A DNA stretch of 64,000 nucleotides from Corythucha ciliata (GCA_038030265.1 CM075938.1:5433009-5497008); one strand, 5' to 3'; positions 23,197 to 36,283 are shown, counted from the first letter of the stretch. Notes: generated from the letters alone by a model not told the origin. Numbers and translations are program-made.

Positions 23197-25414
23197 GCAG
23201 GAGCAAACACCGCAAAAGAGAGCAATATTATTAAAATTGCAAACAGGACCGAACAGGTGTTCAATTCGTTTGCGAAGTGAATCCAAAATCGAGCAAGTAG
23301 TAAAACCACTTTTGCACCAACCCCAACCTGGAGAACTTATTGCGATTTCCATTCGACACACTACACAAGTGTATAGCGCATCGGCCACCGAGTACCCCTC
23401 CCCCCAGCACTATTAACAATCGCTTATAGCTTGATGACTTGCTGTTAATGCGGAAATACTATAAAATCCAGTTAACTACTCTGACAAAAGGTTCTAATGG
23501 TTCTAGAGTTATCTGCAAGTTTGGGTTGTATATGTGTACGCAGGGAGAGAACCCCGAGCGCAGTGGCAGTTTCTGAAGCCCAATTTAATATTCAAGTTTC
23601 TCTCACTTTTTGTCCTCAAAGCTGGGAATTATGTCTTTAAAACTTTATTTTGAGTTTAAATAACTATCAATTGACCGGAAGACATCGTTATATAATCTTG
23701 GTAAAGGCCCATTTCTCATCAGTCATCACAAACTCATTGTATGCGACCAGGAGCCTGCAGGTTTGGAGTTAATTTGACCTCAATAAACTACATTATGTAT
23801 TTGGTTCTCTTAAAACTGCGGTATAATCTTGGACCCAAATACTGACGATCTGGTGTGTAGCCTTATTTCCTGGTGATCGTATAGCTCAGCGTGACTCCCC
23901 CCCCCCCTTCCCACAAACAACGTGAACTCATCTTCTCCATTCTGTAGTACCATTTTAGACTAGACGTGATGCCTGCTCTAAATTATTGGGCAATGAAGTT
24001 GTTTGTTGTTATTCCATAAGATAAACATGTAGTAGGTAGGTATAATCATAAAATGGGAATCTAGAAACCGCGGGCGAAGACTTGATGTAACATTTATTTC
24101 CAATTAGAGTGTGCACTGAACGCATAATGAACGGTAGAATTACCTGTAGATCCGCTTCCAGGCTTACATGTAATTTATAATTATAATATCTATTGAAAGT
24201 TGTCCGTAAGCCCTTGCCCCCTACTACTCCTGAGAATGTTGTGACCGTAAATTATTCAAGTGTGCGATGTCACTGGTCTCGTATAAGAGGCGCTCTTCTC
24301 TCCGTAAACAAACTTCTTCTCAACGCCCCGTTTTAAACCCCAGTTTCTAAATTATTCAAATTCAAATTAGCGGAATGAAGTTTCATGCAGCAAGACGAAG
24401 AAGGAGAGGTCCGTTTTAAGTGGGATGGGGACAGGCCTGAACCACATCATAAATGATCCACCATTTATACCCGTCCCGCGAGAGTCTCAGAGTTCGCTAC
24501 AACCGTCTAAAAACAATTCACTTGTACAATACCCCAAGTTTCGTAGACGCACTCTTATATCCTTCGTCAGATCGATACGCGTTGATTTGATTTCACTGGA
24601 AAGGGGTATGCGACGCTGCTATGAAGAGAAGAAAAAGGTAGAAAGAGTGTTCGTGGTGTGCACTTTTCAAAATTTAATTCACTCGGTTCTTGGGGTGAGT
24701 GGGTGTGTGTGTATGTGTGCCCTTGAGAGAAGGGGGAATCCCCTGCTTCTTTTCAAATACGTGACGAAGGAAAATAGTCTTCACCATGGGCAAAACCTTC
24801 AAGGGTGCTTGTTCTCTTTTCTAATCGACGGTATTCTATCTTTTTTTCTTCCCTCTGTCGAACCTTAATTTTGGCATTCTTTTGAGACTCTCTCAATTCT
24901 AGTATTTCTCGATTTCTTAACAAATGGATTTCTGCCGAATGTTCTATCTTCATCAATCAAACCTTCTTTTATTCTCGATTAAACAACACCAAGTAAGATG
25001 TTACGGGTTGGCAGAGATAGGACGTGTTTTATTACCCTGGTTAAGTTTTTACCTTATCGTCGCGACAAGAATCTTGACAAACGATGCAATTTATTGAAGT
25101 TTTAACGGCTATACTCAACGAAGCGAGCCAGCTATAAAAAACTTTCGTAGGAAATACATTGACGATTTCGGGGAACAAAATACAATAATTACCTTTTTTC
25201 CTCCAAAGTTAATTTTAACGAGTTATAATCCAGAAAGGAGAAAGACTGAATCAGTCAATAAACAATTTACTTGATATAACTGTTCGTTTGGTGGGCTTTG
25301 AAACAGGAAAAATACAGCATACCCCCATCTGTCGAAAACTAGCAACCCTGCTAGAAAACTCTTGTTGAAGCCTTATTTTCTGGATTTTCTATCCAAACAA
25401 AACAATTTTACTTG

Positions 25415-26728
25415 GGGTGCTGAATCCAAATCAGAACTTTGCCAACAAAAAATCGGTCGGCTTCACGCTGAAAATCGCAAAAAAACTGGAAATTTTCTGA
25501 CTTTTTCTACTCAATTGATTATACCTCTGGAACCATGTACTTTTCGATGATGGCGCTCCTTTGTATTTTTAAAATAGACTAAATTTGTGACAATTTAAGC
25601 CCAATTTCATCTCCGCGCGAATAATAGTTCCTGAGATATGACCCCTCAAAAATTGACCATTTTCTGCCGCAGACGGAAAATTGGCTGGAGCCTGAAGCAG
25701 GAAAAACTGATAAATGTTCCAGATACACCTCCTTCCATTTCCTAAAAAAATCCTGAATATTCCACGTCGGGTGTTGTCACTGCACGAGTTTAAATTTGGA
25801 TTTGAAGGCTTTTTTGTTCGATTTGCTGAAATATCTCTGAAACCATCGGTGTAGACTAATCGTTCTTTTAGGCTTAGCTTGAAGTCCAGAAAAAAAGCCA
25901 CAACAAGTTCTCATTCGCATTTTTCTTCGATCGCATTGTATAGCGGAAGCCACGTGAACAACTATGCAACATTTAATATGTATGCCTAACTTTTTCTATG
26001 ACGAACCGGTTTTATCGAAATCAAGGATACATATTGAAAAATGGTGGAGGGGGATTATAAACGCACCCATCTGAAGAACGTTTAGCCAAACTGGAAACCT
26101 CGCGTTATGAACTTATCTCACAAAATTTTCTATGGATTGCTTAGCACACTAAACAATATAAAGAACATTATTTCACGCAACTTCCAACCTCCTTTGTGAA
26201 GGCTCATGAAAATTTCATCCGTTGGACGCGAGCGTTTCAAATTAAAAAAAGGTTGCTCTTTTAGGGTATGTCACCAAAATTACCCTAAGTTCAGGTGGAA
26301 GGAGAGATTTTTCAGTAGTACTGAAAAATATGAGACTATTTCAAAAAATCATGAATAAATTGGGTACTACCTATCCTACTAGATAGCTCAAAGACGTCTG
26401 GAAGTCGCTTTGTGTGCACGCGCACCCAGACTCTCATGATGCTTCGGACGAGAGACTGGGTTTCCCACGCACTCGTCAATTTTTGAGGGTTCATATCTCA
26501 GGAGCTATTGGTCGTACGGAGATAAAATTTGGCTTAAATTGTCGCAAATTTAGTCTATTTCAAAAATGCAAAGGAGTGCCATCATCGAAAAGTACATAGT
26601 TCCAGAGATATAATCGCAATTGAGTAGAAAAAGTAAGAACATTTCCAGTTTTTTTTTGTAGCGATTTTCGGAGTGAAGCCGACTGATTTTTTGTTGGCAA
26701 AGTTCAGATTCGGATTCAGCACTCTCAA
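25415..26728. mobile_element. Long-arm foldback element (about 250-bp inverted arms)
   Basis: Arms 25415-25658 and 26475-26728 are inverted copies of about 250 bp, roughly 85% identical by eye, separated by about 815 bp. Shared words include CTTTGCCAACAAAAAATC, GTACTTTTCGATGATGGC and CTGAGATATGA. A related fragment lies at 7881-7936. No transposase is recognised in the middle. It could be a foldback transposon or two head-to-head insertions of one dispersed repeat. Confidence 0.7.
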
Positions 26729-27616
26729 AAACATATAAATCCGTTGAGAGAAAAACTTCTTTACGTTTGTCCTGAAACAGGCTTTCCAGAGCCCCAATTG
26801 ACTGAACTAGTGAGGTTATTTCGATTCAACAACACTGAATTCATTTTTACACCCCCACGTCTTATACTCGCTTATAAAAAGAGCCTAAAGTCAAGATTGT
26901 TGGGTTCAAATTAAGAATTTTAAGATGATAATGAGTAGGTTTTTCTTTTTTTTAAAGTACTAATATAATATATATAATAAAGGCTCCTATTAGCGTGAAA
27001 TTGGATTAACCATCCGGCTAACCTCCTCATAAAAACGTTTATTGTCCCCCCCCCTCTCGGGCCGCGTTTCCCTCCATTCATCTTTGAATTTTATTATATT
27101 CAAAAAGTACAAAGAGAGCCAGTGAGTGGGAAGGCGTATGGTGGATATGAAAGCCACGGCCTGATGGCAGACACTAAATTTCTATACGCACTCAACGAAC
27201 GTGAGACGAATATAAATACGTATTTTTAATGAGAACGTAAATTAACCCCCCGCCCGCCATTATCTCTTACCCAGTAAAGAGCTGTAATCCATCTCTTTTA
27301 TCTTTTTGGGTTTTATATTTTTAAATATTTTACATTTTCCGTTAAAACGTCCTCTTAATGCTTTTTTACTGTAGTTTTCCTGTTTGGTTACGCAACAGGG
27401 CGTGGATTTCTTCTCTGGGTGAGGGGGCGAGGGAGAGGAGAAAAGAAACAAAAATTAATTAAAGAGGCAATGTTAAGTTCAAAATGAAACCCTCCAGGGA
27501 TGACTTTTTCACAGGCTGAACGTTTTTCGGCTTGGAAAACAGAAACCCTGTATGCCTTTGTCAAATTCTTTAAAACCTGTTTTAATTAATGAACGGTTCC
27601 TAACCAGCAAAAGGGG

Positions 27617-27644
27617 AGGCGAGACATGGAACTATGTCTCGCCT
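27617..27644. other. Perfect 11-bp hairpin
   Basis: AGGCGAGACAT pairs perfectly with ATGTCTCGCCT around the loop GGAACT. It is a short isolated palindrome of unknown role, with no T-rich tail to suggest a terminator. Confidence 0.4.
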
Positions 27645-29991
27645 GTGGGCGAAGTTGGATTCAACGTAAAAAATCGACGGGTGGGTTGAGGAGGGGTGGA
27701 TTTTCAAATACGTGGAAACTAGCTGACTATCACGGGGGAAATGAAGATGATGAGCAAAAAAAGTTCTTTAATTAAAAATCTAACGGGAAGAATATTGTGA
27801 GGCCTTTATCAAAAGAACCGAATTTCTTTTTAGTAATGACCAGCAAAAAGAAAAAAAAAAGGAGGGAAACTGATGAGATAATAAAAAAAAGCGAGCTTTA
27901 TTGACTGCCACAACTCCAACATTAATGTTTCAAGAAGGGACGGGGATTTTACTTGCCAAAACTTGAGAACGTCACAGTCTTATGATGGTGGTTTTTTGCA
28001 GAGGATTTTTGTTTTTATATCCAGACGTAACCTTGTAACCTGTTTGTTTTATAAACATTTCGAGTCACAAAATGGTTATTTTTATTGTTTTGCTGCGAAA
28101 TCCACTTCTTTTAATGGTGAATGTGAACAAGATTAATGGTCGTTTAATATTTTCCTAAGCCTTTGTAAGAAGTTCCAGACTGAACAATTTGCTGGCGCTC
28201 CGTACTCGAAACGTTGATGAAACTTTCTTTTCGTTGGTTCAGAATTTCTGCATGGTTTTAGTGAATAAGCTCTCATGTCGCCTGCCTTTGAGGATCTAAT
28301 AATTTGTTTCCCACTCTACTCAAGACTTTAAAGTAAACCATTCAAGCTCCTTTCCACCGTAACCTGCCAAGATCCCTTTTTTACTACCTGAATCCATAGA
28401 AACTCATTTTTTTGGTTTTATATAAACAGTTTAGCGTGAAAGACATTCGATACGCCTTCATCCCAGAGTCGACTGTGGGAGATTCTAATGATAACCACGC
28501 CGCAACATGACTTTCCTTATTTGAACATTTTTAAGATGATAACATTCACTCCCAGGTCATGTGACCCTTAATCTAATTGGAAATCCAATTCCTCAAATTA
28601 CTTTACCTCCATCTGCACTTCTTATGAAGTTGTGTATCCCGTATTCGAGATTTGATCTTTGACCTTGGAGCGAAAGAAATAACCTTTTATTTTCTTTACA
28701 AAAGAAGTAGAGAGTGCAATAATAAAGTATCTTGTTGGGCTCCCCATTTTATGAAGTAAACATACATTTTTTCAAATGATTAGTGTTGTATGCTTCATGC
28801 TATAAACCTGGCAACAATAGCTTTTTTCGGACGAATGGCAAGGCTCCATCCTATTCTTTACAATACGTTTCCGGTGGTGGTTGTGAGTGAAAGGGTAAGA
28901 TATATAGTTGCGAAAACTCTTTTGGGTTGGCAAGAATAACGGTCGCAGAAGGGGGAGGGGCAGGACTGTGCATGAACTACTTTTCAAAGGCAAAGTTACC
29001 CACCACTGTTACCACATTGCACTGTGAAGAACAACGAGAAAACGAGTTTGATTCAATTATTGAGGAAATGACTATAGTTTATTATAGAATTGTTTTCCGT
29101 GTGCCCCGATTGATTTTTAATTATTCGGAAACCATTGTCCACTTATCACGTTTTACTCCCGTAACCACGTTAAAAATTCCATGCATACCCCTATATTTGA
29201 AAATACCAGAGTGTGTGTATATGGGTGAGCAGTGCAGTGGGGTGGATATGTTCGATGCGAATTCTATTTTAAACAGATCGCTTTCAGCGACAGGACGCGC
29301 TGGACCTTCTTTACAACTTGTCACAGGTTGATGTAGTGCAGATTGTTTTTTTTTCTCGCTACCTGCTTCTTTCCAACCCTCTTGGTAGCAAGCTTCGCTC
29401 TCGACCGCAATATTTCAACTCCTTCCGTTCCACCTAAAACAAGACTCATACTCTCGACTTTCTCAAACATGGGTGAGCCCTCCTTATCTTCCTCAACATA
29501 AGACCCCTCCCCCTCACCACTACTCAGGCCTCTCCACGATCACCTTAAGACTTGAGCTTCAAGCCTCGCCCCTTGTTACACCTCTTGATGCCTATAGGAA
29601 AAAGGAGGATGGACGATCGAGAAACGAAAAGGTCCTTATTTTCTCTACTACTTAGCGAAGATTTATACACCGGCCGAGTCACTCCATACGACGCGGCTTA
29701 CAACTTCCCTCCAAACTCCGACCACACCCCCGTAAGCAGTTGCCACGACGTGCTAAATCAGTGTCATCTCATATACATCTGGTAAACATTCACTTCGTGT
29801 CACCCTCGCCGCCTCGACATGGTTAAATTGGTTGAAAACAAAAGTTTATGGGTACGTTCATCAGTTACTGAAATGATCATCCATCATCATAATCATAGAT
29901 TAACTTGCATTGCTGTTTGCAAAATCCCCAAAGCAACTATACTTATAGGAGCTTTAATTGAACATTATGTGCGTTGATAAACCTTAGGGCT

Positions 29992-30217
29992 TTTTCACAC
30001 TTGACGTACCGGTATCCGATTCCCGTATCGAGGATACTAAAAATACACTACGGCATTAAACGCGCTCCTTCACACTTAAGATTCCGGTATCGGATACTAA
30101 AAGTATCCGATACCGGAACTGAAGAGTAAAGGAGCGCCTTGACTGTAGAGTATTTTTAGTATTTACGATAAGTATATAAGATACGGGAATCGGATACCGG
30201 TATCTTTAGTGTGAAAA
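29992..30217. mobile_element. Concentric foldback element (CCGGTATC repeats)
   Basis: The outer arms begin TTTTCACACTTGACGTACC on the left and end with a matching inverted AGTGTGAAAA, both containing ACCGGTATCCGATTCCCG. Inside, 30061-30138 is a second palindrome with GCGCTCCTT ends and TTCCGGTATCGGATAC on its left arm. The same motif therefore appears four times in nested inverted order within 226 bp. It is non-coding. Confidence 0.75.
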
Positions 30218-31435
30218 CGGTCGTAGGGTCTCTATTGAAAGGCTCCAGCATTTTGAAGTCATTCCTTCTATGACACATGGAAAGCGAGAGATTTTGACTT
30301 ATTTTAAATAATCCCAGTGAGATTATATTTTTTATTTTCATTCCTCTCTTGGCAGGAGGAAAAAAATAGGCGGACAGGTGCCATATTTTTGATGCGACGC
30401 GCGCATTACATAAGAATTGCAATTTTGAAAGAACTGTTTTGAAAAAAAAAAAACAAAAACATCGTGCGTTATTTTGACTTGTGCCGCACCATTCAGAATC
30501 GTATAAGTCCACACCTGAAAGACGTTAGTTGAAGGAGGAATAAGAAAAAAATGTTAATAAATTTTAGATTAAAAAAAGAAGTCAAGTAGAAAGTGGCGAT
30601 TTTCGCCCACCGTAAACGTAGCAATCAGTGCTTGCACTTTATCCACGCGACCGTTATAATGGCTCACCCTTTTCACTGGTCCAAGACTTTCTTCTTTCTC
30701 CCTCATGTTAAAAATTAGAGTCATTTGACCCTTCCCGTTTCTCCTTCCTATTCAAATGTTTTGGTCTTACTACCGTGAAATGAAATAAAAGGCTCCTATA
30801 GGAACGGCTACACTTTTTTCAAGTTCCCTTTTTCCTTGCTTTGTTTTATAATATCCTTGTTTTTGGTTTTTATTCTTGAATCACGTCCCACTTTCAAATC
30901 GAATTAAACGTAAGAATTGCCACGCAAAAAGTTTTTTAGAACAATAAAATTACATATTTATATAAGCACGAGAATTTTTTCTCTTGAAAATACAGTTGCT
31001 AACATTTCTCACATGGACGATGACCTTGGTGGGCTTTGGCAAGGTTTTATTGTATGTACAACTTTTTTTCTTGTGGCTGTTTGATCTGTGGCTTGCAGCC
31101 AAGCCAAAGCAGTGTCATTAGTAGTTAATGAAAGCGAATTTCAGTGGGTCTCAGCAGCTCTACTATGCATTATACGAACGCCTTTCAGGTTCCGAGTCTT
31201 TCAATAGGATCTGTCAGGCCCAGGAAGGGGGCACACGAGGCGCGCGCCCCTCCCTGGGATAAAAAACAAACCCATTGGATGGTCTTATCTCAGTTTTCAT
31301 TCGATTTGACCTTGAAATCCGTCTCGATGTTCAGATTTCCTACGTCGAGAAATTCCGGTTGGTTAAGAAAACATTTAAATTTAGCATTTTGCGGCGGAGG
31401 GAAAAATAGCGGAGAAATAGCGCTCACTAGTCGCT

Positions 31436-31700
31436 GAAATTGAGACAACCCGCCTATTTGCGGTTTTGCGGCGCAAAATTCAGGCCAAAGTGAAGAAAAT
31501 GCGCTCATTCATAGACTATAGAGCTTGTTTGACGGCTAAAATTGACAAAAAGGCCTCGTTCACTGTAGAATTGAGCAACTGCACTCATTTGCGGTTTGAA
31601 CAAAGAAAAAGCGTCAATTTGCGGAAAAGTTTGTGAAAAAGCGCTCATTCACGCCTAATATTGACAAAAAGTGCTCGTTCTGCACTTTCGAGGTTTTTTT
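31436..31700. repeat. Degenerate short-period repeat, type A
   Basis: Units such as AAAAGCGCTCATTCACGCC and CTAAAATTGACAAAAAG repeat about seven times with poor conservation. They are clearly related to the blocks near 2185-2700 and 50815-51280. Confidence 0.65.
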
Positions 31701-32169
31701 CGTGAGAATATTTTGTTCTCTAGACTGTTACATTTTTATTGAATAACTGATTTATCGACAAAGAATGGGCGCATTTTTATCAATATTAATATACATAATA
31801 CCCAATTCCGCAATTCTACCACAACAGATGATTCAGCGTTCGGAAATTTTTCCACCTTAACATCATCCCGATAATGTGAAAAAATTACTTCAATTAGTTA
31901 TTATTCTCCTTTCTATAAAAGTGAAAAGTGACGGCTGACTGGTCATAAAATAATGACGCTTTTAAGGTTAATTCAATATAGCAGACTGCTAATTTTAAGC
32001 TTTTAATTCTTCGTTTTAACGTTAAAACCACAAAACAAGGATGGATTAAATGAAAATTGTACTCAAGAAATAAAACGAACATGCCGTAAACAAACATGGA
32101 AGGAGCCCCCCCTTATCAGTCATCCGTAAAAGGTAGCCGGTTTAAACACTTTTTTATGTTAAACCATTA

Positions 32170-32496
32170 GGGAGTTGCATAACCGTCTAACGTTTAACGT
32201 TTACGGTTATGTGACGTTACCATAAGCGTAATCGATTGCGCCGGTGGAAGAAGAGTTATTGCAATTAAGAGTGGAGCTAAAATATGAATGCATGATAGGA
32301 GCATGGAGGTATACTTGATTGCTTCAAATGAATTCATAAAACACCTATACTCCATACTGATCTTTAAACGTGTGTGTTTAACGCTTAAACTCAAATTTTG
32401 AATGTTATGACGTCATAACCTTCAACCTTCAACCGGCTTATTGTGACGTCACATAACCGTTAACGCTAAGCGTCAAACGCTTGTGTAATAACTCCC
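32170..32496. mobile_element. MITE with GGGAGTT ends and TA duplication
   Basis: The ends GGGAGTTGCATAACCG and AACTCCC (inverted GGGAGTTATTACACAAGCG) are 327 bp apart. Subterminal ACGGTTATGTGACGT blocks are inverted on both sides. TA flanks both ends, as for mariner-like insertions. Several short GTTTAACG- and TGACGT-type words recur inside. It is non-coding. Confidence 0.7.
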
Positions 32497-33507
32497 TATT
32501 ATCAAAAGAAAGAAACTTCAAAAAAGACAAAAACTATTTAGGGCTAAACGTTGACACGTTGAAAACGGGAGGCTTTCATCGTATAATACTAGCGTTAAAT
32601 TGAAATGTCAAATCCGAGGCACTGATTCTATACATACCTTCATTTATTACTTCCCACCAGCGCCGCTCCAAGCTTCACAAAATTATTTTCCCCCTACCGT
32701 TTAAATCAATCCCAGCTCCTGTCTGACTCCATGGTGCTTTTCATTCGCCATAATAGAGGTGACAGTGGATGGCGGTGTTTGGGTTCTCCCGGGCTTCTCA
32801 GAAAAGCCAGACACTTTACTACAATCCACCTCCACGGGGCTATTACAACGGTATCGACAGGGCGTTTTCCTGGCAGTTTGAATTGCCTATTATCTTTGTT
32901 TTAGTGATAGAAAGGCTCAGACGTGTAGGGGTTGATAGTGACGTTGAGTTGATGGTGCATGAGTGAACGGGGGGGTGTGTGAAAGGAAGTTGTCTGAGAC
33001 GTCGATAGTTTGCTGTAGTCCTATAGTATAACTGTGTCCTACAAGGAACACCGGCGGCACGGGCGAGAATAAACCGTTATCATAATGTACCAATTTCGTA
33101 GAAGGAAATTGAGCTTTGGGGCAGACAGGCAGGGAAAGTGCTTATAATAAGAAAAAGGTAAGAGGAAAGAGGGCTTCATGCCTAAAAGATGTGTTTTCGT
33201 ACAGTATGTTTTCCCAATTATTCCTTCGGTTTCTTTTACGGGAGTCCAAAGGAATGTTAGTGCTGGTAGAAGGGGGGGGGGGCGCACATTTGGTGAACAA
33301 GAGAAGATTCTCCTAAAGGAATGAGTAAACAAAAGAGGTAAAACGGGATGGTTAGAGGGTCAAAAGGTGGAAACATGAAATAATATTTACTTACACGACT
33401 GAGGTAAAAGAGCGGCGTTATAGAGGTACATCTTACGAGCGGTAGAACGGAGAAGATAGGCCGTATTTTGAGAATAACTGGGAATGGTATTCTAAAAATT
33501 GATTTAA

Positions 33508-34109
33508 CACTAAGACGGGAAATTTTTATACCTAGAAGGACGGCTACGAGTCAAAATGACTCATGGGGATTCATTCATTGTTTTGAGGCGTTAACACTCA
33601 ATTTTCCTCTAAAATTATATTTTCGTATTACGATTCGAAAGGAAAGCAAACAAAATTACAATTTAGGAGCATGAATTAGGGCGGATTTTCTTATTTTTGC
33701 GCATTTGCCGCACGTGTACTACTGGCAGGTATCGCAACTGTTTCTCGTGGTGTCGGAGCATTTCGACTGCGTTTTGTCAATGTTTTCTCTTCTTTTTCGT
33801 TGAATTCGATGGTTGCTGTGCTCGAGCCGATGATTGTCGACTTTCTTCAAGTATTTTGTCCAATAAATTATTGTGAGTGATGAGCCAGGAATAAGAAGAC
33901 CACGCGTTGAGTCAAAATGACTCCTTACCACCCTTCTAGGTATATCAAGACCCCACTCAAAAAGTAATGTAACTGAAAAATTATTTTTCGGACATCATTC
34001 AATATTATATTAAAAGTCACGAGGGCGAAGTACTCCGTGATGAACAGCAAAAAAGTAATTGAAGAACAAAGAGCGAAATGAGTCAAAATGACTCATGCCG
34101 CCCTTAGTG
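33508..34109. mobile_element. piggyBac-type element remnant with TTAA duplication
   Basis: The left end TTAA|CACTAAGACGG and the right end CCGCCCTTAGTG|TTAA define a 602-bp element with the TTAA target duplication characteristic of piggyBac transposons. The perfect palindrome GAGTCAAAATGACTC occurs three times (33548, 33909, 34080), next to terminal or subterminal repeats. A second, inner inverted pair, TATACCTAGAAGG and CCTTCTAGGTATA, lies at 33527-33539 and 33932-33944. A minus-strand frame at 33719-33931 ends with KCSDTTRNSCDTC. That is vaguely like a piggyBac cysteine-rich tail, but the resemblance is too short to rely on. Confidence 0.7.
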
Positions 34110-34849
34110 TTAAAAAAAATTTGTATCCCCCCCCCCCTATTGATGATTAACCTCTCTCGATAGAAACACTGGTTGCTTCGGGTTTCAAATATCAAAGAGA
34201 TTCATCGCCATTTATTCAATGAGCATAAAGTAGTTAAACGACCAGCAGATAATGTTAGCATAAGTTTGTCCAGCAATATTGTGAAAGCACTGTGTTTTTG
34301 GCAATATTATGTTCTTACATGCATTTGAACTAAAAATTAATAGATAAATAAATAACCTGTGAGTTCTACAAAAGCCGAATTGGGGAGGAGGTGAACCAGC
34401 CCAATTTATTTCTGTGGCCTGGTTCGCCCTTCAAACGTTCAAGAGTTTCTGTTTCCATGAAATTCGGCGTTCAGTTTGTTAGTAATCGCACAGAATATTC
34501 GATTTCGATACAACAAACAGAGTAGGTACTTTACTTAATTATGAATTAAGTATGACGTGTAATTAAATGATAATTACGATTCCCATTTAAACTCGAAGTG
34601 ACCCCTCGCAAAACCCCAACCATAGCCTGCGGCCAGAGAACTTGTAATTTGGACCCGAACTTGCAAACTCACAAATATTTATATTTAGATATAAATTTTA
34701 GATAGATATAACATTTAGATGTTACAGTCTGTCTATGGGCACTGTCGAGGCCGGATTGTCCAGCACGCCCCCGCGCGTGGTCGGCACTGGTAAACAAGGA
34801 CCAGAAAATTGATATTTTGTGAAAATATACCTATAGGCCAGATACCTGA

Positions 34850-35010
34850 AATTTCTGCAAAGGTCCAGCCACAGCAAAGCTCCAACCACATCAAAGGTCC
34901 ATACCATTGTAAAACTCCAACCACAAAGATGATCCAATTTGTCCCAACCACAGGAAAGGGCCCGATACAGTAAAGGTGTAACCATAGCAAAGGTCCAGTA
35001 AACGTTTGTT
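34850..35010. repeat. Degenerate tandem repeat, about 20-bp unit
   Basis: About seven diverged copies of AAAGGTCCAACCACAGC occur in tandem. The frames across it (tryptophan- and glycine-rich on the minus strand) are repeat artefacts. Confidence 0.65.
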
Positions 35011-35057
35011 TCGAGAAGCAAGTTTTTGTGTGCGGCCGTTTCTCTTCGTTTCTGGAA

Positions 35058-35195
35058 GGGGCACGCGATTCTGTAACTTATAGGTGGCGAACATTCCGGA
35101 TTGATGATTTCACTCATTTTATTTAAAAAAGCAATGGAATTAGATGCCTTTTGGGTAGACAATGCGATAACTCAAAGTTACAGAATAGCCCCCCT
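35058..35195. mobile_element. MITE, GATTCTGTAACTT family, second copy
   Basis: GGGGCACGCGATTCTGTAAC on the left is answered by AGTTACAGAATAGCCCCCC on the right, enclosing about 138 bp. The terminal word matches that of the element at 18345-18597 although the interiors differ. Confidence 0.65.
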
Positions 35196-35738
35196 GTTCC
35201 GTACATATCTTTTTAACTATCCTTATCTCTGTCGTTTCTCACCCTTTATTTCCTTTCCCTTTATGATTCATTTGGAACATGTGTGTGTTCTTACCGTAGA
35301 AACACTGACATTTTATAAAACGGGCCTCCTGACTCTGTAATGAGAATTACACTACCTCTCCACCTCACCATTCCAGTGCATTCCGTTCCCGGGTGAAGGG
35401 GGGAAGAAATGGAAGCATAAATGGGCTTGTTACAGGTACCCTTGAAAGCATATAACTATTACACAGACAGAAATTGAAGCTTATAATTTACAATGCCTGT
35501 AATCCCACCGTCATCGAACGTGAATATCGGGGGTGATTAATCTAGAACGTCGTGAATTAAAGGGAAGCATTGCGATACAACGACAGAGACCTGCACACCT
35601 CTATTAGGACCCTTTATACTACTACTCTCATCGAATTAGGGGTGCTTTACTTGTTATCTGATACAACCTAGTTACTATTAAACTTTTGTTGCGTCGTAGT
35701 ACACTCTTAAGCCGCCTTCACATCCAAGCTTTAAAATG

Positions 35739-35820
35739 TTGAGATGTGGCTTTCAACCAACCAGAGTGCTCCGTGCTGTGTACTCGGAGCGCTCTGATTG
35801 GTTGAAGCCCACAGCTCAGT
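35739..35820. mobile_element. Foldback element, CTTTCAACCAACCAGAG core
   Basis: The arms 35741-35773 and 35785-35818 pair nearly throughout (GGCTTTCAACCAACCAGAG against CTCTGATTGGTTGAAGCC), with only about 11 nt between them. GCCGCCTT occurs on both sides outside the hairpin (35711 and 35824). It is a non-coding palindromic MITE. Confidence 0.65.
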
Positions 35821-36126
35821 AAAGCCGCCTTTAGGGACGATAGAGACTATTCGGGCGTGCCGTGAGAACACGCTGTCCCACGTGTGATACAATATTCCAG
35901 AAAATGCTTTTGTTTGTTTGTGTTCACATTGCTCTGACGTGACGTGGGAACACGTGGGATGATGCGTGTCCGACTACTAGGCTTCTTAAACCAAGATCAA
36001 CTACTAATCACGATTACAATGTAAAGACTAATATCAGAATTCATATGGGTCGTCATTGGCAACTAATCGCGATCAACTTTAAACGAGATCAATTGTGTTG
36101 GTGAAAATGGGCCAGAATTGACCTTT

Positions 36127-36283
36127 AAGCCCGGTCTACATGTTCAAACTTATCGTCAGTCTTGCACAAGTTCAAATCTGTTTCCACGGCTTAAGTTTTG
36201 ACTGAGTCAGCTGTATAAACAGCTTTGAACCAATTAATTATTAGCAAGACTGACAATAAGTTTGTACGTGTGCGTAACGGGCT
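36127..36283. mobile_element. Foldback MITE, AAGCCCG ends
   Basis: The left arm contains AAGCCCGGT and TCAAACTTATCGTCAGTCTT. The right arm, inverted, reads AAGCCCGTTACG and CAAACTTATTGTCAGTCTT. The element is 157 bp and non-coding, and its right edge abuts the next palindrome. Confidence 0.7.

Noticed and set aside
24425..24868. 147-residue plus-strand open frame
   Set aside because: Composition looks random, with no domain, signal peptide or conserved motif. It runs through a GTGTGTGT-like patch and is antisense to the CadN intron.
33719..33931. Possible C-terminus of a piggyBac transposase on the minus strand
   Set aside because: The cysteine spacing (KCSDTTRNSCDTC) is only loosely similar and too short. 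It is mentioned under the element but not called as a gene.
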